Of a stretch of DNA of 64,000 nucleotides, positions 39,932 through 53,394 are shown in pieces. This DNA comes from Mugil cephalus (taxonomy: Eukaryota; Chordata; Actinopteri; Mugiliformes; Mugilidae). Made by a program: the position numbers and the translations under genes. The notes below the pieces were generated by a model. The model worked only from the letters and a program-made list of their open reading frames with translations, did not search any database and had not been told where the DNA came from. How positions within the stretch are numbered: position 1 is the stretch's first letter; the number at the start of each line of letters is the position of its first letter. The stretch spans positions 9,132,591-9,196,590 of the forward strand of contig NC_061776.1 of the NCBI RefSeq assembly GCF_022458985.1, written 5' to 3'.

Positions 39932-42900
39932 CTGAAAAGAAGAAAATAAAATATAATATGTAAAAATTTATTTGGCTTTTTATATAAATGAATCGACATT
40001 GAAGCTTGAAGTGTGCAGACTCTGCAGTGAAGTACCAACCCAGAACTCTCCCCAGGAGTTCCTGACCACCCAGTACTCGGTGCCCTCTTCGTCCAAGCCC
40101 CACCCAGCCACAGATATGATGTGATTCGGCAAAGAGAGGGGGTGGAACTCGGAGAAAACCCCTCCCGAATACGCCTCCAGGCCGCTGGTCGCCATCAGGG
40201 CACAGCTGAAAGACAAACGGGAGAAGTTCTTCTTGTCTAGTTCTTGTCTTCTTCGTAATCTTAGAAGAGTTATGAGTTTTGTTTTTTTTTTAAGCTGCGG
40301 TTTGTTTGGAAAGAGTTTGTACTTGCAAATTTAAATGTGTATCATGCAGTGTGGGAACTTCACAGTCCTTGATTTGATTCTGCAGACACTCAATTCTCAT
40401 TAAGCAACAAGTTTATAAGAGCTAATGAACTGTACGGCACACCTGCTGGCTCAAAATGTTCTCAAACTTTGTTTTTGTCTTTCAAGTGACGACCAATTTT
40501 TTAAAAAGTTTTTGGAAAGTTTCATTTTATCTGCAGGTTATTACAAAAAAAAAAAAAGATTAATGTGGCAAAAATTCATTTAAAGACAATAAAAAGATGT
40601 TCAAAGAAATGCAGCGTGTCAGTCTGTGACACATGTTCAAGGACTACAGGCAGACTAACGCTCTCAAACGTTAAAAGAATCATTTAATATTTATCTACTA
40701 ATAAAAACATCACGGAGATGAAGAACCACTACGTGCAAAGTTCACACGGAGGACGAACTGACGAGGGTTAATAATTAGAGATGACTCCGTTCTACCTGAT
40801 GGGCCCGTTGGTGAATATCTCCGCCTTCATCTTATCTCTTCCTGAAACGTCTCCGTAGTCTCCCACTTTCCACACAGTGTAGTTCTTCACCACGTCGCAC
40901 GTCTTGAAGAAGGAGCACGTTCCACACTGGTTAAACAGCTCGCACTCTACAAAGAAAAACATTTACGATTTAGTGCTCAGTTTCATTAAGAAGTGTTGAC
41001 ATTTCTAACTAACATTGTGTTAGTAAAGTGTTAAGTGCAGCAACACTATAGATTTTATTAGTTTATTACACTGACACTGCACTTACATAATGGTATTTTT
41101 TTTGTGTGTTTACTCCACCACATTTTAGATTAGTTTATCGTCAAACACAGTTGATTTACAGCCTATCAAGCATAAAACCACAACAAAACCAAGAACCTAA
41201 ACCACTTCTCCAGACCGATGCAGCTGAAGTTCCTACAACACACTGCAAGGACTCAAGCCAAACTTTCACTCAGGCCTCAGACTTGGACGTAACAGCAGAT
41301 TCTTCCGAGCGAGTGGCCATAATGAAACTCATTGTTCCCCGGGGAGACGGCACGGAGGAGGAATGTAAGGAGACCGAACGTCCTGAGTTCACAGAGGAGT
41401 GAAAGGCAGCTCTGAGTCCACTGAAGGTGGACTGCAGGCCAGACTGGGAGGTGGGTGGTTTGTCACACATCTGACTACATTCCTTTGGTGGCGTGAACAC
41501 ACAATGAGCCCTCGGCCACAATAAAAACCACAGACTTAGCAGGGGTGCTCTTGCGTAAGCAGAATTCACCCTCATTCATTCATTCAGAAGAAAAAGAACA
41601 ACACACAACCACTATTACCAAACCGTGCCGGTGTTTATTCGATAACAGAGTGTGAAACTGAGATTTGATCACCAGTGCTGACTGGAGACACATTTTAAAG
41701 GTCCCATATTATACATTTTTTCAACAATTTCATGTAAGAGTTGCAACATCATTGTTTTCAAAGTTCCCAAATTGAGCCTTGGTCCTGAATTTCAGCCAGT
41801 CAAAAAGTCGCTCTACTGAGAACAGGCTGCTTCTGTGTCTGTGTCTGAGCTGTGTTTGTCCACGCTTACTCCAACGCTCACTTGGAGATAGGATGCGGCT
41901 TTCGCTGGCTAATGTTATGACTATGGCTGGTAGAGACGCTGTTGTTCAATCTTCTTCTCTGAAGAAGTTCAGAGTCTGCAGCTTAAAAATATTGTGTGTC
42001 TGGGTACGTTACTTAGTTTGTTCATATGTGCTGTTACAGCTACTACCATGTAGCTAATGCTAGCTACCGCTAACTGTAAAGGTAGTTCTTATGGTTACGC
42101 TGGGCGTTTCCTGCAGAAATAAAATCGATACACTGGGTTCTCAGAGGCTCAGACGACTTCTGTGCTCGTTGATGCAGTCAACAACAGAGCGACGGTGCTT
42201 TGCCCATATCTTTGCTATGTTTACTTCCCTGCTATGTTTACTTTTAAGGAGGGAAAAATCTCAGATCCGCCTGTGTGAGCATGCATTAGAAACAAAGTTT
42301 AGCAAGCAAGTGAGGGAAGTGACAGAATGTTTTAATTTCATATATTACCTTTAGAAAATCTTTATAAATTATATGGCATTAAATATAATGCTAGGTTTGG
42401 AAACATGGAGTTAAGGTTAGCCACTTGCGATTGGCCTGACCAAGTTAGTTAATGTAATGTTTGTCAAAGCAACATCTGAACAGAGCCTGTGACCTTTTTT
42501 GCCATTCCAGTCTGGTTTACTTCATCAAAAAAAGTAAAATTCCCATGTTTTTTGCATTTTATCTGAAGGAGGACTTATTAAAACTAAAAGTAAACTATAT
42601 TGGTCCAGCTCAGGATATTAATAATTTAATGATTTTGACAAAATTCTGTGAGAGACAAAATGTCGACCCTGTTACGGGACATCTCTATTCATATATGTTT
42701 TGAATGCACACTTATTACAATTATGTCTCTTAATTTACCTTTGCAATATCAATTTTAACAAATATTCACAAACAAGTATATTCACAAAAAGCCTTGCTGT
42801 ATTTTAAGGCACAGTCTAATTTGAACACATTCCTTTTTGAAGTAAAGGGAATTTCATTTATTTTTAAGTGAGTTCCAGTTTTGCAAATCATACACTGCAA

Positions 42901-45900
42901 GTAAACAAAGAAATGCTTAATATTTGGAATTTTTGTTTAATTATTATCAAAAAACACACAAGTGACAGGGTGGACAGAAGAGTAACGACGGACAGGATAT
43001 AACAGTGTGGACCTCTTATCAGTGAAAAACACAAGTGACAGTACTTTTTTTTCTTCCTTCCTCATTAAACGTATGATTTCGATGAGCGAAAATGTGTTTT
43101 TAAATGTGTACCAATTCCCAACGTCACAACGCACACACAACAATCAGCAGTTGGTGGTTCTGACACAGCGGTAGAGAGAGCAGCTGTTACATTAATTTGC
43201 TCTGGTGCAAATCATGTCTGTGTTCATTTGCATACAGAGGAAATAAACCCTATGACGCTGGGTTTAACACTGCGCCAAAGCTGCAAAACATGGTCTCTGA
43301 AAAAAACAAACTACTGTCAACGCCTGAAAGTGTGTGGACACCAATACGCGACGGTTTTAAAATCTTAATCTAAACTCATGGGCGTTTTGCTGCAACCACA
43401 AGACTATCACAGAGATCAGGCACAGCACCAGTAACACTCACAGTTGGTGGTCGAGTTCATGAGCCATGAGCTGCTGTAAGATTTCTCTTAATTAAAACTA
43501 TTTTTTTTAAATAAAACGTCCACGTGGGTCTGTGACGGTTCTTTTGAAGGAAAAACTTCATTATAATATTATGTTAAACAGGTCTCTTTGACCTAGTCTT
43601 GTCTGTGTTCCTTCCATACACAAAACAGGGTCTACAAGGTCAGCTGTATAGACTGACTGCCGCTGCAGATGGTGACAGCCAGTGGTTGACCTCCCAACTA
43701 ATTTCACATCTTATATTCGTCCTGGCACGAGGGACTGGGCAGAATGGTTCTGGCTCTGAATGCATGAACAGCCGTTACCATTTCTCCTGATCGTTAAACC
43801 TTATCTCAATACAAGTCATCTGAGTCTTCAGTGTCATTTCCACCAACATCATATTTCCACAACAGTTCTCAGTCATCCAGGTCTTGGTAATCCAAACGTA
43901 GCTGGTGTTTCGGGAGAATTGTCAGTTTATTTCAAACCCAATAATAGACTTAGACAGAAACTGGTCCACCCCAAAGCAGTGCCATGGTGCAGGCCAAGTG
44001 AGACAAAAAGATTTATATGCTTTTTAGGGGGCGAGGGACATAAAATAGTATGTTGCAGCGTGTTGCTATTTCCATGTAACGCAATAAGCTTTTAAGAGAG
44101 CCCGGTTTCCTTATACCAGGGTTTAAAGTACACACGCTTGTTATCTAACATTGTCCTCTTGACCTGACTTTTAAATCAGTTATTTACTCAACCGCCCGCA
44201 AGTGCAGCTCAATATACAGTGCAGATTTTGATAACAATAAAAATATCAATCATTCACAAATGTAATCAGAACCTGAAGAGGCAGTTTTGTAAAATAATTT
44301 TGTACTAAATACCACTGGTGATTTTGGTTTGGAAATCATATCAATAGCATATCAACATCTCACTATATCAACTACTCAAGATCCAACCATAAAAAAAACA
44401 CGTTGCATGGCTCGTGGTGTGAACGGCGCACGTCCAATACACTGCAATCAATATACAAAGTCGCCACACTCATAAACCACAGCCACTTCAGCTCCACAGG
44501 CAGGTGAACAACTGTAACAACAGGTTGTGTCACCCACACACACAGTCACACACATATCACCAGTTACACAAATTCCATTATAATTCAAATAATATGTGAA
44601 CTACATGATCAATTCCATTTAGATTCAAAATAATTTACACTCACTAAGTGCCTTTTCACGAGCTCCTGCTTAACCAAATTTCGCTTCAAATAAACCAATG
44701 TGAAAATAAATACCCCCCTGAAAAAAACATGTTTTTATTAAAGAGGCAGCATTTTCTCTACAACATAGGAACGCCCGACCAACATCTTTAAGTTGAAGAT
44801 TACAATGTCAAAATCTTGGCCAGAGAAGACAAATGGTTTGAGAGAAGAGTAAAGGAGGAGTAAAGGAAGCCACCTTCTCTTAACACAGGAGGTGGACCGA
44901 GATTTAATCTGCCATCAATTTACAATACAGTCTTAACTTCTGTCCCCAAGAAGCTTTAACACCATTCACATCTTGACACTGGAGACTCCCACTGACAATG
45001 GCTTCGTTAGAGCTCCATTCATAGGGAAAGTGCTTAAAAGACATAGGTAAGTATCTGGCTGTTCATGAAAATTAGTGTTTCTGATGGGTTTGTAACCACA
45101 GAGTTTGCTATTTAAACCTCAACTTTCCGACCAGCTCCTTACAACTGAAGAAGCTGATCAGATGAGTGGCAAAACATCTTCAGGAAACTCACCCTTTTTT
45201 TAAACGCCTTTAGTAACGCGATAGTAAAAAGTGTGTTTTTTTACTTTGGTTTTTGGCCTGGTAGTTGTTGCAGGTTTCATCAGGGATGCCGTGCTTGTGT
45301 GCGTAAGCGTAGACTCCAATGTGATCTCCTCCATAACAAGAGCCCGCCCTCCCGCAGTCTATCACGTTCTGGACGGACAGGTAGGCCGAGGGCCACGCTC
45401 CTCCACGCTTGATGTTGATCCGGTCTTGGAAAAAAAAAAGGACGAGAACAACAGATGTTACCGGGCGTCTTTATCCTGGCTTCAGCTTTCTCACCATGTC
45501 ACTAAATTCTTTGTAAATAAATGAATTTAGATTCATCAGTTCGTTCTTCCTCCACCCCTCTGTTGTTATGGTTACCGGCTAGCGCACTAGTGGATCCCAT
45601 GGCCCAGCAGGAGCCACAGTACTGCGGGATGTGCTGGTTCCTCGTGACGCTCACATAATTTGTCCCATTGATGTTCCTCCAGTCCCACGACGTAGGAAGA
45701 TCCTTCACCTTTACATATTCATGCGGCCGGGCGTATGTCCTAAAAAAAAAAACAAGAAACAGCTGAAAATCATTAAACACACACACACCTCCGCAGATAC
45801 AGAGATGCTTTATTCATTTATTTTTTACTAGTGTGACCGAATATATCTCCTCTCAGGACTGCGTGGGTTGTGCACCGGCTGTGATTGATTCCTAGGTCCT

Positions 45901-47543
45901 GCAATATCCTGTGGGTGCTTCTAACCGAACAGGATATTGTTGTGTTGTGTTTCTCATCATTTCAAGCTCAACCTGAACACAATCCAAACCAGCTGGAGTA
46001 ACTGAAAACAGCTGTGTGTATGGATGTGTATGTGTCGGTATATTAAACAAATTAAATGAGAACAACCCACCTATTACAAAAGGATTACTGTGTAATCCTG
46101 TAATAAATAAGAAGAAATACCATAAGTCACATTTCTGTTTCATGTTTTCGGGGAGTTTCTCAAAGGCTGAAAGGGAATCACATCCACGAAAATGTGTAGC
46201 AAAATAAAACTGCCTTTAATCCCGACAACTTTCTTCAGTTGAGTTTTCTTAATTTTCAAACTTGTACAGGCAATTACAGATAATCAGAGAGACATTGTTG
46301 GAGAGGGCTTTTGATGAATTTAATGGATAGTAATTACTTTGTAAGCCATGCAGAACAGAAACACCCCACTGACACTGATACATTTGTGAAGCAGTGGCAT
46401 TTTAATACTGATTGTCTAGTGGAGAAATTTCATTCTGTTATAGTCTTCTGTTTCATTATGTTATAGTCAGTGGTGAAAAACAATACTATGACACTTTGAA
46501 CTACATTATAGAGGGGAATGGGGGTATTTTCTGAGCCTATACACCTGCTTCTAGTATCTTCTTTGATTAAATTAAATTCAATTAATTTAAATAACCATGC
46601 AGCAGGTTTTCTCTACTCTCTCCCACTTCACTCTTTGTGACTTTTTATGCTGCTACTATGACCAGTATGCGTATAGTCTCTCCATTTCATCCATATTTAT
46701 GGATCAATTCATCCGTTTTTTCATCTCATTGTCAATGTTTGTTTTTACATGTTTACCTTCATACACTAAAAATAAATAAAGTAGCTGGAAGTAGCTCCAC
46801 ATTCACAAGATACTACAATAAAATACAAATATAGAATGCACTTGCCATTTCATTGGGTGCACTAGTTTTGTGTTTGTAGTACACATACATCTATTACTTT
46901 GACAACTCCATTTTAGTACCACTGTTGATCATACACCACAAACAACACCCCCCTCTTATATTTATAGCTTATATTCGCATGCATTTGTTTTCACTAGTGT
47001 GTCTAATGTTTTGACAAGTGAGTATATATATCATATAAGACAACACTGTGGCATTTGTTTTCCTGCAGAATCAGTACTTTTACTTATATATCTTAAACTT
47101 ACTTCACTGAGAACATTTCTGCGTTGTTTTTTTTTTTTTTTTAAATTTCAACATTATATAACACAACAATTACTGTTAATAAAGCCGATAGCATAAGTAA
47201 AATTACATATATTATCACAGTTACGTGTGATGCTATTAGAATAATCTCTCAACTAATTAATTTACATACATTACTTTACATACCCCAAACATTTCTCTGT
47301 GGGGAGTAGTAACGAGCAGTAAACACCACTTTCCTCCGAGCTAAACAATCACAACAAACCTTTAAACTGAGCCACTGTCCCGGTACAAAGTGTTTATAAT
47401 CTTGTCACTTACCTGACAAACGCCGGTCTGCCGTCTGTGATCGGTTTGTAACAAGGCTCGGACAGAAAAGTGGAAACACTATCCCCAAGAGAAAATAATG
47501 ACAAACAAACAAATAACAGCAGTTCAACCGTGGAAGGCGCCAT
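39806..47543 (-). CDS. ctsz: Cathepsin Z (cathepsin X), complete six-exon gene
   Basis: Exons 47543-47413, 45739-45576, 45424-45245, 40946-40796, 40205-40040 and 39931-39806 join in frame into 305 residues (human 303). Cathepsin Z is a papain-family lysosomal cysteine carboxypeptidase. A hydrophobic signal peptide (about 1-24) is followed by a very short propeptide with CYKP (Cys31) and a mature enzyme from about LPTSWDWRN. The HIP mini-loop that defines this family is present in [14 protein letters not shown]. Catalytic residues are Cys88, His237 ([11 protein letters not shown]) and Asn258 (RNSWGE), with oxyanion Gln79. Possible glycosylation sites are NGT and NYT. The RGD found in the human propeptide is absent. 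No frameshift is seen; identity is very secure. Confidence 0.96.
40040..40205 (-). CDS. ctsz: ctsz exon 5, active-site His and Asn
   Basis: The exon encodes [20 protein letters not shown] through [13 protein letters not shown], following acceptor tctttcag. The donor is gttggt, weaker than consensus. The join is fixed by exon 6 continuing GEHGWARIV in frame. Confidence 0.94.
40796..40946 (-). CDS. ctsz: ctsz exon 4
   Basis: The exon encodes [20 protein letters not shown] through AEIFTNGPI plus a split Ser, between acceptor ctttgtag and donor gtagaa. FNQCGTC and [11 protein letters not shown] match human cathepsin Z. Confidence 0.95.
40947..45244 (-). other. ctsz intron 3, 4.3 kb, repeat-rich
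   Basis: A dispersed fish repeat begins near 41697 with GGTCCCATATTATAC and runs to about 42350. Several CA-rich and unassigned segments follow. Sequences near 43860-43900 and 45130-45190 look like dispersed-repeat pieces. No exon was found; phases of exons 3 and 4 match directly. Confidence 0.55.
41697..42350. repeat. Dispersed fish repeat beginning GGTCCCATATTAT
   Basis: The start GGTCCCATATTATACATTTT and the later GAACAGGCTGCTTCTGTGTC word are familiar from a common interspersed repeat in fish genomes. Class is uncertain, probably a non-autonomous DNA element. Confidence 0.4.
45245..45424 (-). CDS. ctsz: ctsz exon 3
   Basis: The exon encodes [20 protein letters not shown] through CNNYQAKNQ, between acceptor ttccaag and donor gtaaaa, 151 bases from exon 2. 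IDCG-x-AGSC-x-GGD matches the human disulfide region. Confidence 0.94.
45576..45739 (-). CDS. ctsz: ctsz exon 2, active-site cysteine
   Basis: The exon encodes [20 protein letters not shown] through [19 protein letters not shown], between a T-rich acceptor and donor gtaacc. It contains the mini-loop HIP and catalytic Cys. Met follows CWA where human has His. Confidence 0.95.
45740..47412 (-). other. ctsz intron 1
   Basis: AT-rich sequence with no recognised exon, repeat family or RNA. A poly-T run lies near 47127-47142. Confidence 0.6.
47413..47543 (-). CDS. ctsz: ctsz exon 1, signal peptide and propeptide
   Basis: The exon starts [20 protein letters not shown] and ends GRPAFV plus a split Arg before donor gtaagt. 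The ATG context CCAAAATGGCGCC is favourable and resembles a YY1-type start-site element. Confidence 0.92.
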
Positions 47544-47640
47544 TTTGGCTCTTCCCGTTTCCACTTACGCAATGACGCAATCATTGCGCGCCCCCTGTCG
47601 GCCAGAGAGACCCATGGCGGCTTCCTTTATTACATGACAT
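47544..47640 (-). promoter_or_regulatory. ctsz: Putative ctsz core promoter with palindrome CGCAATGA-N5-TCATTGCG
   Basis: Just upstream of the ctsz ATG, 47568-47575 (CGCAATGA) and 47581-47588 (TCATTGCG) are perfect 8-bp inverted repeats around CGCAA. The TGACGCAAT overlap resembles C/EBP-ATF composite sites. Binding is inferred only. Confidence 0.4.
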
Positions 47641-49077
47641 CGCTTTACGCGTTTTTAAAGGGAATTACTGTAGTTTTTCACCACTACATTTGTTTAAAAA
47701 GTATCATAATCAAGTAACTTACTATATTAGACTTACTATATAAGAACAGATTGATGTTTCAGTAACTGCAATCCATTTACATGATACTTATTCCTTTTAA
47801 AAGAATCATTCTGCATACAAAGTGTGTTTAATTTAGGCAGTTTAAGTTTATCTGAATGTGGCATTTGTGATTAGTAATTGATCAATTGTTACTTTACCTC
47901 CATTATTGTTATCGTGTTTTATCATATTTTAACATGCACCAAATAAATTAAATGAAAATACTAGCAAATACACCAATATTTTATGTTATTTCAGAGCATG
48001 AGATCAACTTAAACAGGATGAGGGGGTTGTTATTGCAGCAAAATAAATGATGAAATGTCTTGGGCCTCATACTCCAAGGACCCTGAAATTGTATATTTTA
48101 CTTTATATCAAAATGTATTTATGTATTTATGCCAATGTAATTAATAATTAAATTCAGAATATGCAGCACTAATGTACATTACAGAGAAATTCCTTCGAGT
48201 GAGTCCTCCTGATTATTATTATTTTTACCTTAATACGATACCGGACCAATTTAATGACCATAAGATCCTTTATCTAGGTGACTTTTCCACAAACATTAAA
48301 ATAATATACGCAGCATCACTTTGGAGGGCAGATCTGATGATTAGAGCCAGAATACGTTATAAATCATGTTAAGAAATAAGCAAATGATTCGTTTACTAGT
48401 GATCTATATATAAATGCTAGAGTGTTGGAGCGGTGTAGGTTTTGAATGCTCAGCAGAAAACTTTTCAACAACATACTCAGATCCAAGTTACAATCACATT
48501 ACACTTAATGCAGTGCAGATGACTTGTTGGGTTATCATGGAGCACATGCAGCTCTTAACAAGGTTATTATGTTACAGGATGAGGACGGACAAGCGCTGTT
48601 TGTATTTTGTGATGGGGGGAGGCACCATTATTTGTATTTTAAAATGATTAAAGATTAGATGTGCATTAGGAACCTAATGAAACCTCAACAGGAACACTGG
48701 ATAGATCACTCACCAGTTGTCATTTCTCGTACGATCACTCATCCATCTTCAGTTTGTAGTCTTTCTCCTGAGAATGATGATGCTGAGCAGCATCAGGAGT
48801 AAAGCTGTGGAGAAAATGTGTTACAAGAAAATGGTATGATGTAAAATGTTCTAAACTAATTTGTGTTAAAACATTTTTATTTCTTTTTTTAAAAAAACAT
48901 CTTTTCACAAATATATCATTTTAAGTCGCGTTCTCTGATGTTTTATTTATTTATAATTTGATTAAATTGAATTTAAATATATATGTATATATTACACAGT
49001 CATAGGTTAAATTGTTTAATATCATGATATAATACTACTATACTACTACTATTATGACTACTATTTTTACTATTCTA

Positions 49078-49141
49078 TATTTATTATTATTATTATTATT
49101 ATTATTAATAATAATAATAATAATTAGAAGAAGAAGAAGAA
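49078..49141 (+). repeat. TTA/ATA/GAA trinucleotide array
   Basis: TTA units turn into AAT units and then GAA units; the TTA and AAT halves form a self-complementary stretch. Confidence 0.85.
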
Positions 49142-51611
49142 TCTCCCAAATATTTCATGTATTCATATATTGTGCTGAGACACTCACAGTGGGGGGAACA
49201 GATTGTAAAATTTAGACATTTTACTTAAAGAAATATTGCATTAATTAAGTTCTCATAAAAACATATAGTATGATCTGTTTCTAAAATATGAGGTGGTGAA
49301 AATCAGTCAAAAAAAAATCCTAAATAACCCTGACTCTATTCTCGATTGTCAGCGTGTTTAGTCATTGTGCTTCAAATCAGGACAGGACTCACAACTTGTT
49401 TTTAAGTGCTATTAGTTGTTACTTAAATAACCATCTCTTAGTGTGCCATCACTTTGTTATGTCTAACTCCACACACCGAACCAAACCACATCTGGAAAAC
49501 AATGCATTGAGTGGAAAGCTGAAGTTCATTCCTGTGACTGCAGGAAAATCAGCAGAGAGTCCGAGGAGCCTGAGGTACCGTTGGTAGCATGACAGTGTCA
49601 ACGGTGCTTCATCACATAGCAAACCCTGAATCATGACTCCGCACATCAGAAAATGATGATACATGGGACAGTGAGGACGGGGAGGCTGAGTGTTCCCAGA
49701 AGGAGTCGCTAACCTCAAATAATTTATTGCTGTGAGTTTAAAGCATCAGTTTAAACCCGACTAGTCGCTAGATGTAAGGTGGAGATAATAACAGAGCAAA
49801 TAAACATAATTCTGAGCCCTCCGGTATTTTAATCACAAACGCTCTCGACATTCCTCATCACAAAGTCGCTTGCTCCCTGTGTTTTCTGAGCCCAGACGCT
49901 CGGCTAGTCCTAAGAAGTCCATTGTGTTTTGAAACACAGACAGTGTTGTCTGCTGCAGCCGCGGAGGAATGAGGTCCCGTTGACCTCCGACCTGTTAGAT
50001 CATCTGTTAAAAGCTGGGATTCATTCAGAAGAACAAACACTCCTCAATATTGCATGGCCTTACAGCACGAGGCAGACCTCCAGTCAGAGTGCTGCGCAGT
50101 TTCCAGGACGTAATGTGATGTTACAATCTGTCAACATGTTGGTTCCTTGTGATGAGGCCGACATCCTGGATGAGCGCATTAGCATGAGCATCTTCCTGCT
50201 TTCTAATGCTTAACCGATACCAGCCTTGATGACACCATAAACAGACGTTCAATCATCGGTTAGTGAATGCCATTATCCTCCAGTAACTGGCAATAATAAA
50301 ACCGAGCCTGCACACTCGCACAGACGGTGAGGTGCAGCAGTGGCAGTTAAATCATTTTGGCTATGTCCGTTTGTCTAGACTCCCTGAGATTCAGCTGCTA
50401 TATTTTTAATTAATGCCGTTAAATAATGAGATTTAAAGTTTGAGTTTGGAGCTTGTGAGCTTCTGGCTACGTTCAAGTTAGTCCTGAGAGCAACAACACA
50501 GCTGGGAAAAAGTTGAGCTACCGTTGCTAACAGCTTAGCAAGCTAACGACCAGGTAGCTTAAAGTAGGAAATGCAATGAAAAGAAAAATATATGTCATGT
50601 TTCTGAGATGTAATATAAAAACTATAATTATGTAATAATTATATAAAAACTATATTATAGAACATTAACTTCAGCTGATATGTTTGCCCATATTTAAGAG
50701 TAAACTCAAGACGGACAGCGCCCTCTTGGTATTCGCAACCTTGTAACTGTAAATATTACATCTTTGGTGGATGGTAAATAAAGTTCTTTGCTTAATTTTT
50801 GTAATATGTTTGAGAAAAATGTTGATACGATGTCATAGCATTTCCTACATTTGGTCACATGGTTATTAGCTTGCTAACTGTTAGCCTCGATGGCTTTTAG
50901 ACGGCAACAATTACTTGATTGATTTTTCCACTTCAACACCAAACATTTTGCATAGTACAGCTTCCCATGTCATAACCAGAGGTTCACATGTTCCATTTGA
51001 ACTTAGCGACACTATCCACCATAATCTCTGGACAATACATCAATCTATATCTCATTTCATCACTTCATTCTGTGTTTTTTTTAAAAAGCAATACTCTTTT
51101 GGTCATTATTCATTGATGTCAATATGTATATTCAGCTTCCATTGTTTCAACCCATTTGTCCACCTCAATTCTACCTATTTGACTTTGGTTAGTTGCTCAC
51201 CAAACTCTAAGTTAGTTAATTGCTTATTTGGCACAGTCTGCAAATATTTTTTTACTAAATATTTTTTTTCTTCTCTTAATATTTTTACTCATATATAGCT
51301 TTCTTTTCCAATAACCATAATCTATTATTTTTATCCAACTTGTTTTTGCACTGTCTTTCCCTCTTATCTGTCTTGTCTTGTCTCTGAAAATGTCAGCAAA
51401 CAAGCCACAACTCATGAAACTCACGGACTTGGACTTTATCAAAACATCTCGCCTTACAAGGCCTCTCATGAGGACCTCTGCCGTGAACATGGTCAACACA
51501 TCCCCATTTGAAGAAAGGATTGTGTGAGCTTAAAATGGATGAGGCCACTAGTGGTCCCCTGATGCTTGCACTGCCACGAGGTTGACATTTGTGGTTTGAA
51601 ATACCCTAAAA

Positions 51612-51715
51612 CGGGGGGTCTTCAACGTTTGTCATGCCAAGGACCCCCAAATTGATGGAGAGATTAAGTCCTACCTACTATATGTGTCCTATATTAAACT
51701 CGTTCAAGTGACAAA
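51612..51715 (+). mobile_element. Short hAT-like element, copy 2
   Basis: GGGGGTCTTCAACGTTTGTC, then CCAAGGACCCCCAAATTGAT and TACCTACTATATGTGTCC match the reverse of the copy at 20945-21165. Only the first roughly 100 bases are clearly shared; the far end is not placed. Confidence 0.5.
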
Positions 51716-53394
51716 GAGATCTTTTTTGAGCTGTACCGTTAGCTGTTAGCTTCTCTTATGCTAATATTGGAGTGTGTTTCTGTGATTTCACCTGGGGACT
51801 GAATAGGCTCTACACAGTCAGCGTGTAATATTCGATCTTGTGATTGGCTGAGCAGTGATGGGGCGTGGCCTACTGTGTACAGGAGGCTTTGATTGACAGG
51901 TCTAGGCTAATGTGGCGCTCTGTGTGAAACGGTGCATTGTTGAGACAATGTCTCCTGCCTCCATTTATCCCTTTACTAAAAAAAAAAAAAAAATCTAATT
52001 GTTCAATACGTTGGAGACTAAATACCCACCAATCCATGGACAAACCCATATTTGCTGCTAGGAAAGCTAACATGCTAAATATTAGCTTTGCTCATTTGCT
52101 GGGAGCCAGGGTGACACTTGGTTTTGACATATGTGTTATTTGAAGCTGCCGGATTATGACGACTGTGAAAGAGCAGAGAACAAACCATTAAAATTTAATA
52201 CAGAATGAAGACAGTGCAGATAAATTCCTAAAGAGAAGAGCCGCCCGCAGCCACCACAGAAAGACGCTTAAAAGCCCACTTAAGCAGAAGCACGTTTAAA
52301 GTGCATGGAAAGTGCATCTATGTAAATATTGAACACGGACACAGTTTGGGTTTCACTCACGGATCAATATTGAAGCAATCTGCACGTTAATCGGATTTTC
52401 ACTTCTGCTTCATTCTCGGCAAACGCAGCTGCAGAGTGACAGCACGGGACATCTGGTGAAATCAGAAAGAAATTTCAGCGTTTAGGGCGATTTTCTCTGC
52501 TCGCTTGAATGTTTCATATCGTGGCGAGGTTTCTGGGCTCAATCAATAGGCCATTTACCCACTTATCTCATTTTCTACCTTTGCAAGAATCTTTCTGACG
52601 GGCCTGAAGTTGAAGGAGCACTTTTGGGAAAGAAAAAGGGAATCAATGTGCTGATGAGGGCTTGAGTGATTTCGTTTAAATGTCTGGAGCAAGAAAAGTT
52701 GACCTGGAGTTGAGATTCATCACCTGATGTCTTCAAAGCGTTTCAAGCCCAAAAAGTTGTTGCCATCTCACCTGAAATATAGGGTTATAAAATGTATGTT
52801 TACCTTAAGCATCATTAAGATTATATAACTAAATAAACGTTAGATACATTAAATTAACATGTCTTTGTCCTGTTTTCTTTTCGTCTGTTATGTACAGTAT
52901 TGCGTCTGTATACCTTTCCCCATACTATGATCTTATTCCTCCTCAAAGAACTTAATTTTGGACACAATATTTACTGCTATCATGGCTCCAAAGGTTTAAT
53001 CCAGACTAAATTATCTCTACATCTTTTGGAAGGACAAGAATGTAAAAGAATTTGTGGTTCCAAAGGATAAATCTTAATAACTTCTCCTGAGTTTTGATCT
53101 TGAGAAATGTTGGCTGTATGAATTTAAGTTTAATTAATTAAGTGTAGTAAGTTTTCCTTTAGACTTAGACTTAGACAGACTTTAATGATCCTACTTCCCA
53201 TACAAAATTGATTTTGAAAGTCTTAATATCGATTTTGAACATCTTCTACACCACCACCACCACTTTTTCTGCACAAGAGCAATAAATTAGAAATGGATCA
53301 TTTGGATTAATATTGTTTTTTGACTCAATTTGTCCATTGAATTATCACTGTCATCTGATGTACATATGTACAACTCGTATTTTAAGCTGCATTT

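Noticed and set aside
48735..48804. Possible last exon on the minus strand (good acceptor ttttctccacag, then short frames ending in TGA)
   Set aside because: Two frames are open for only about 17-22 codons, no partner exon was found in 9 kb upstream, and there is no family match.
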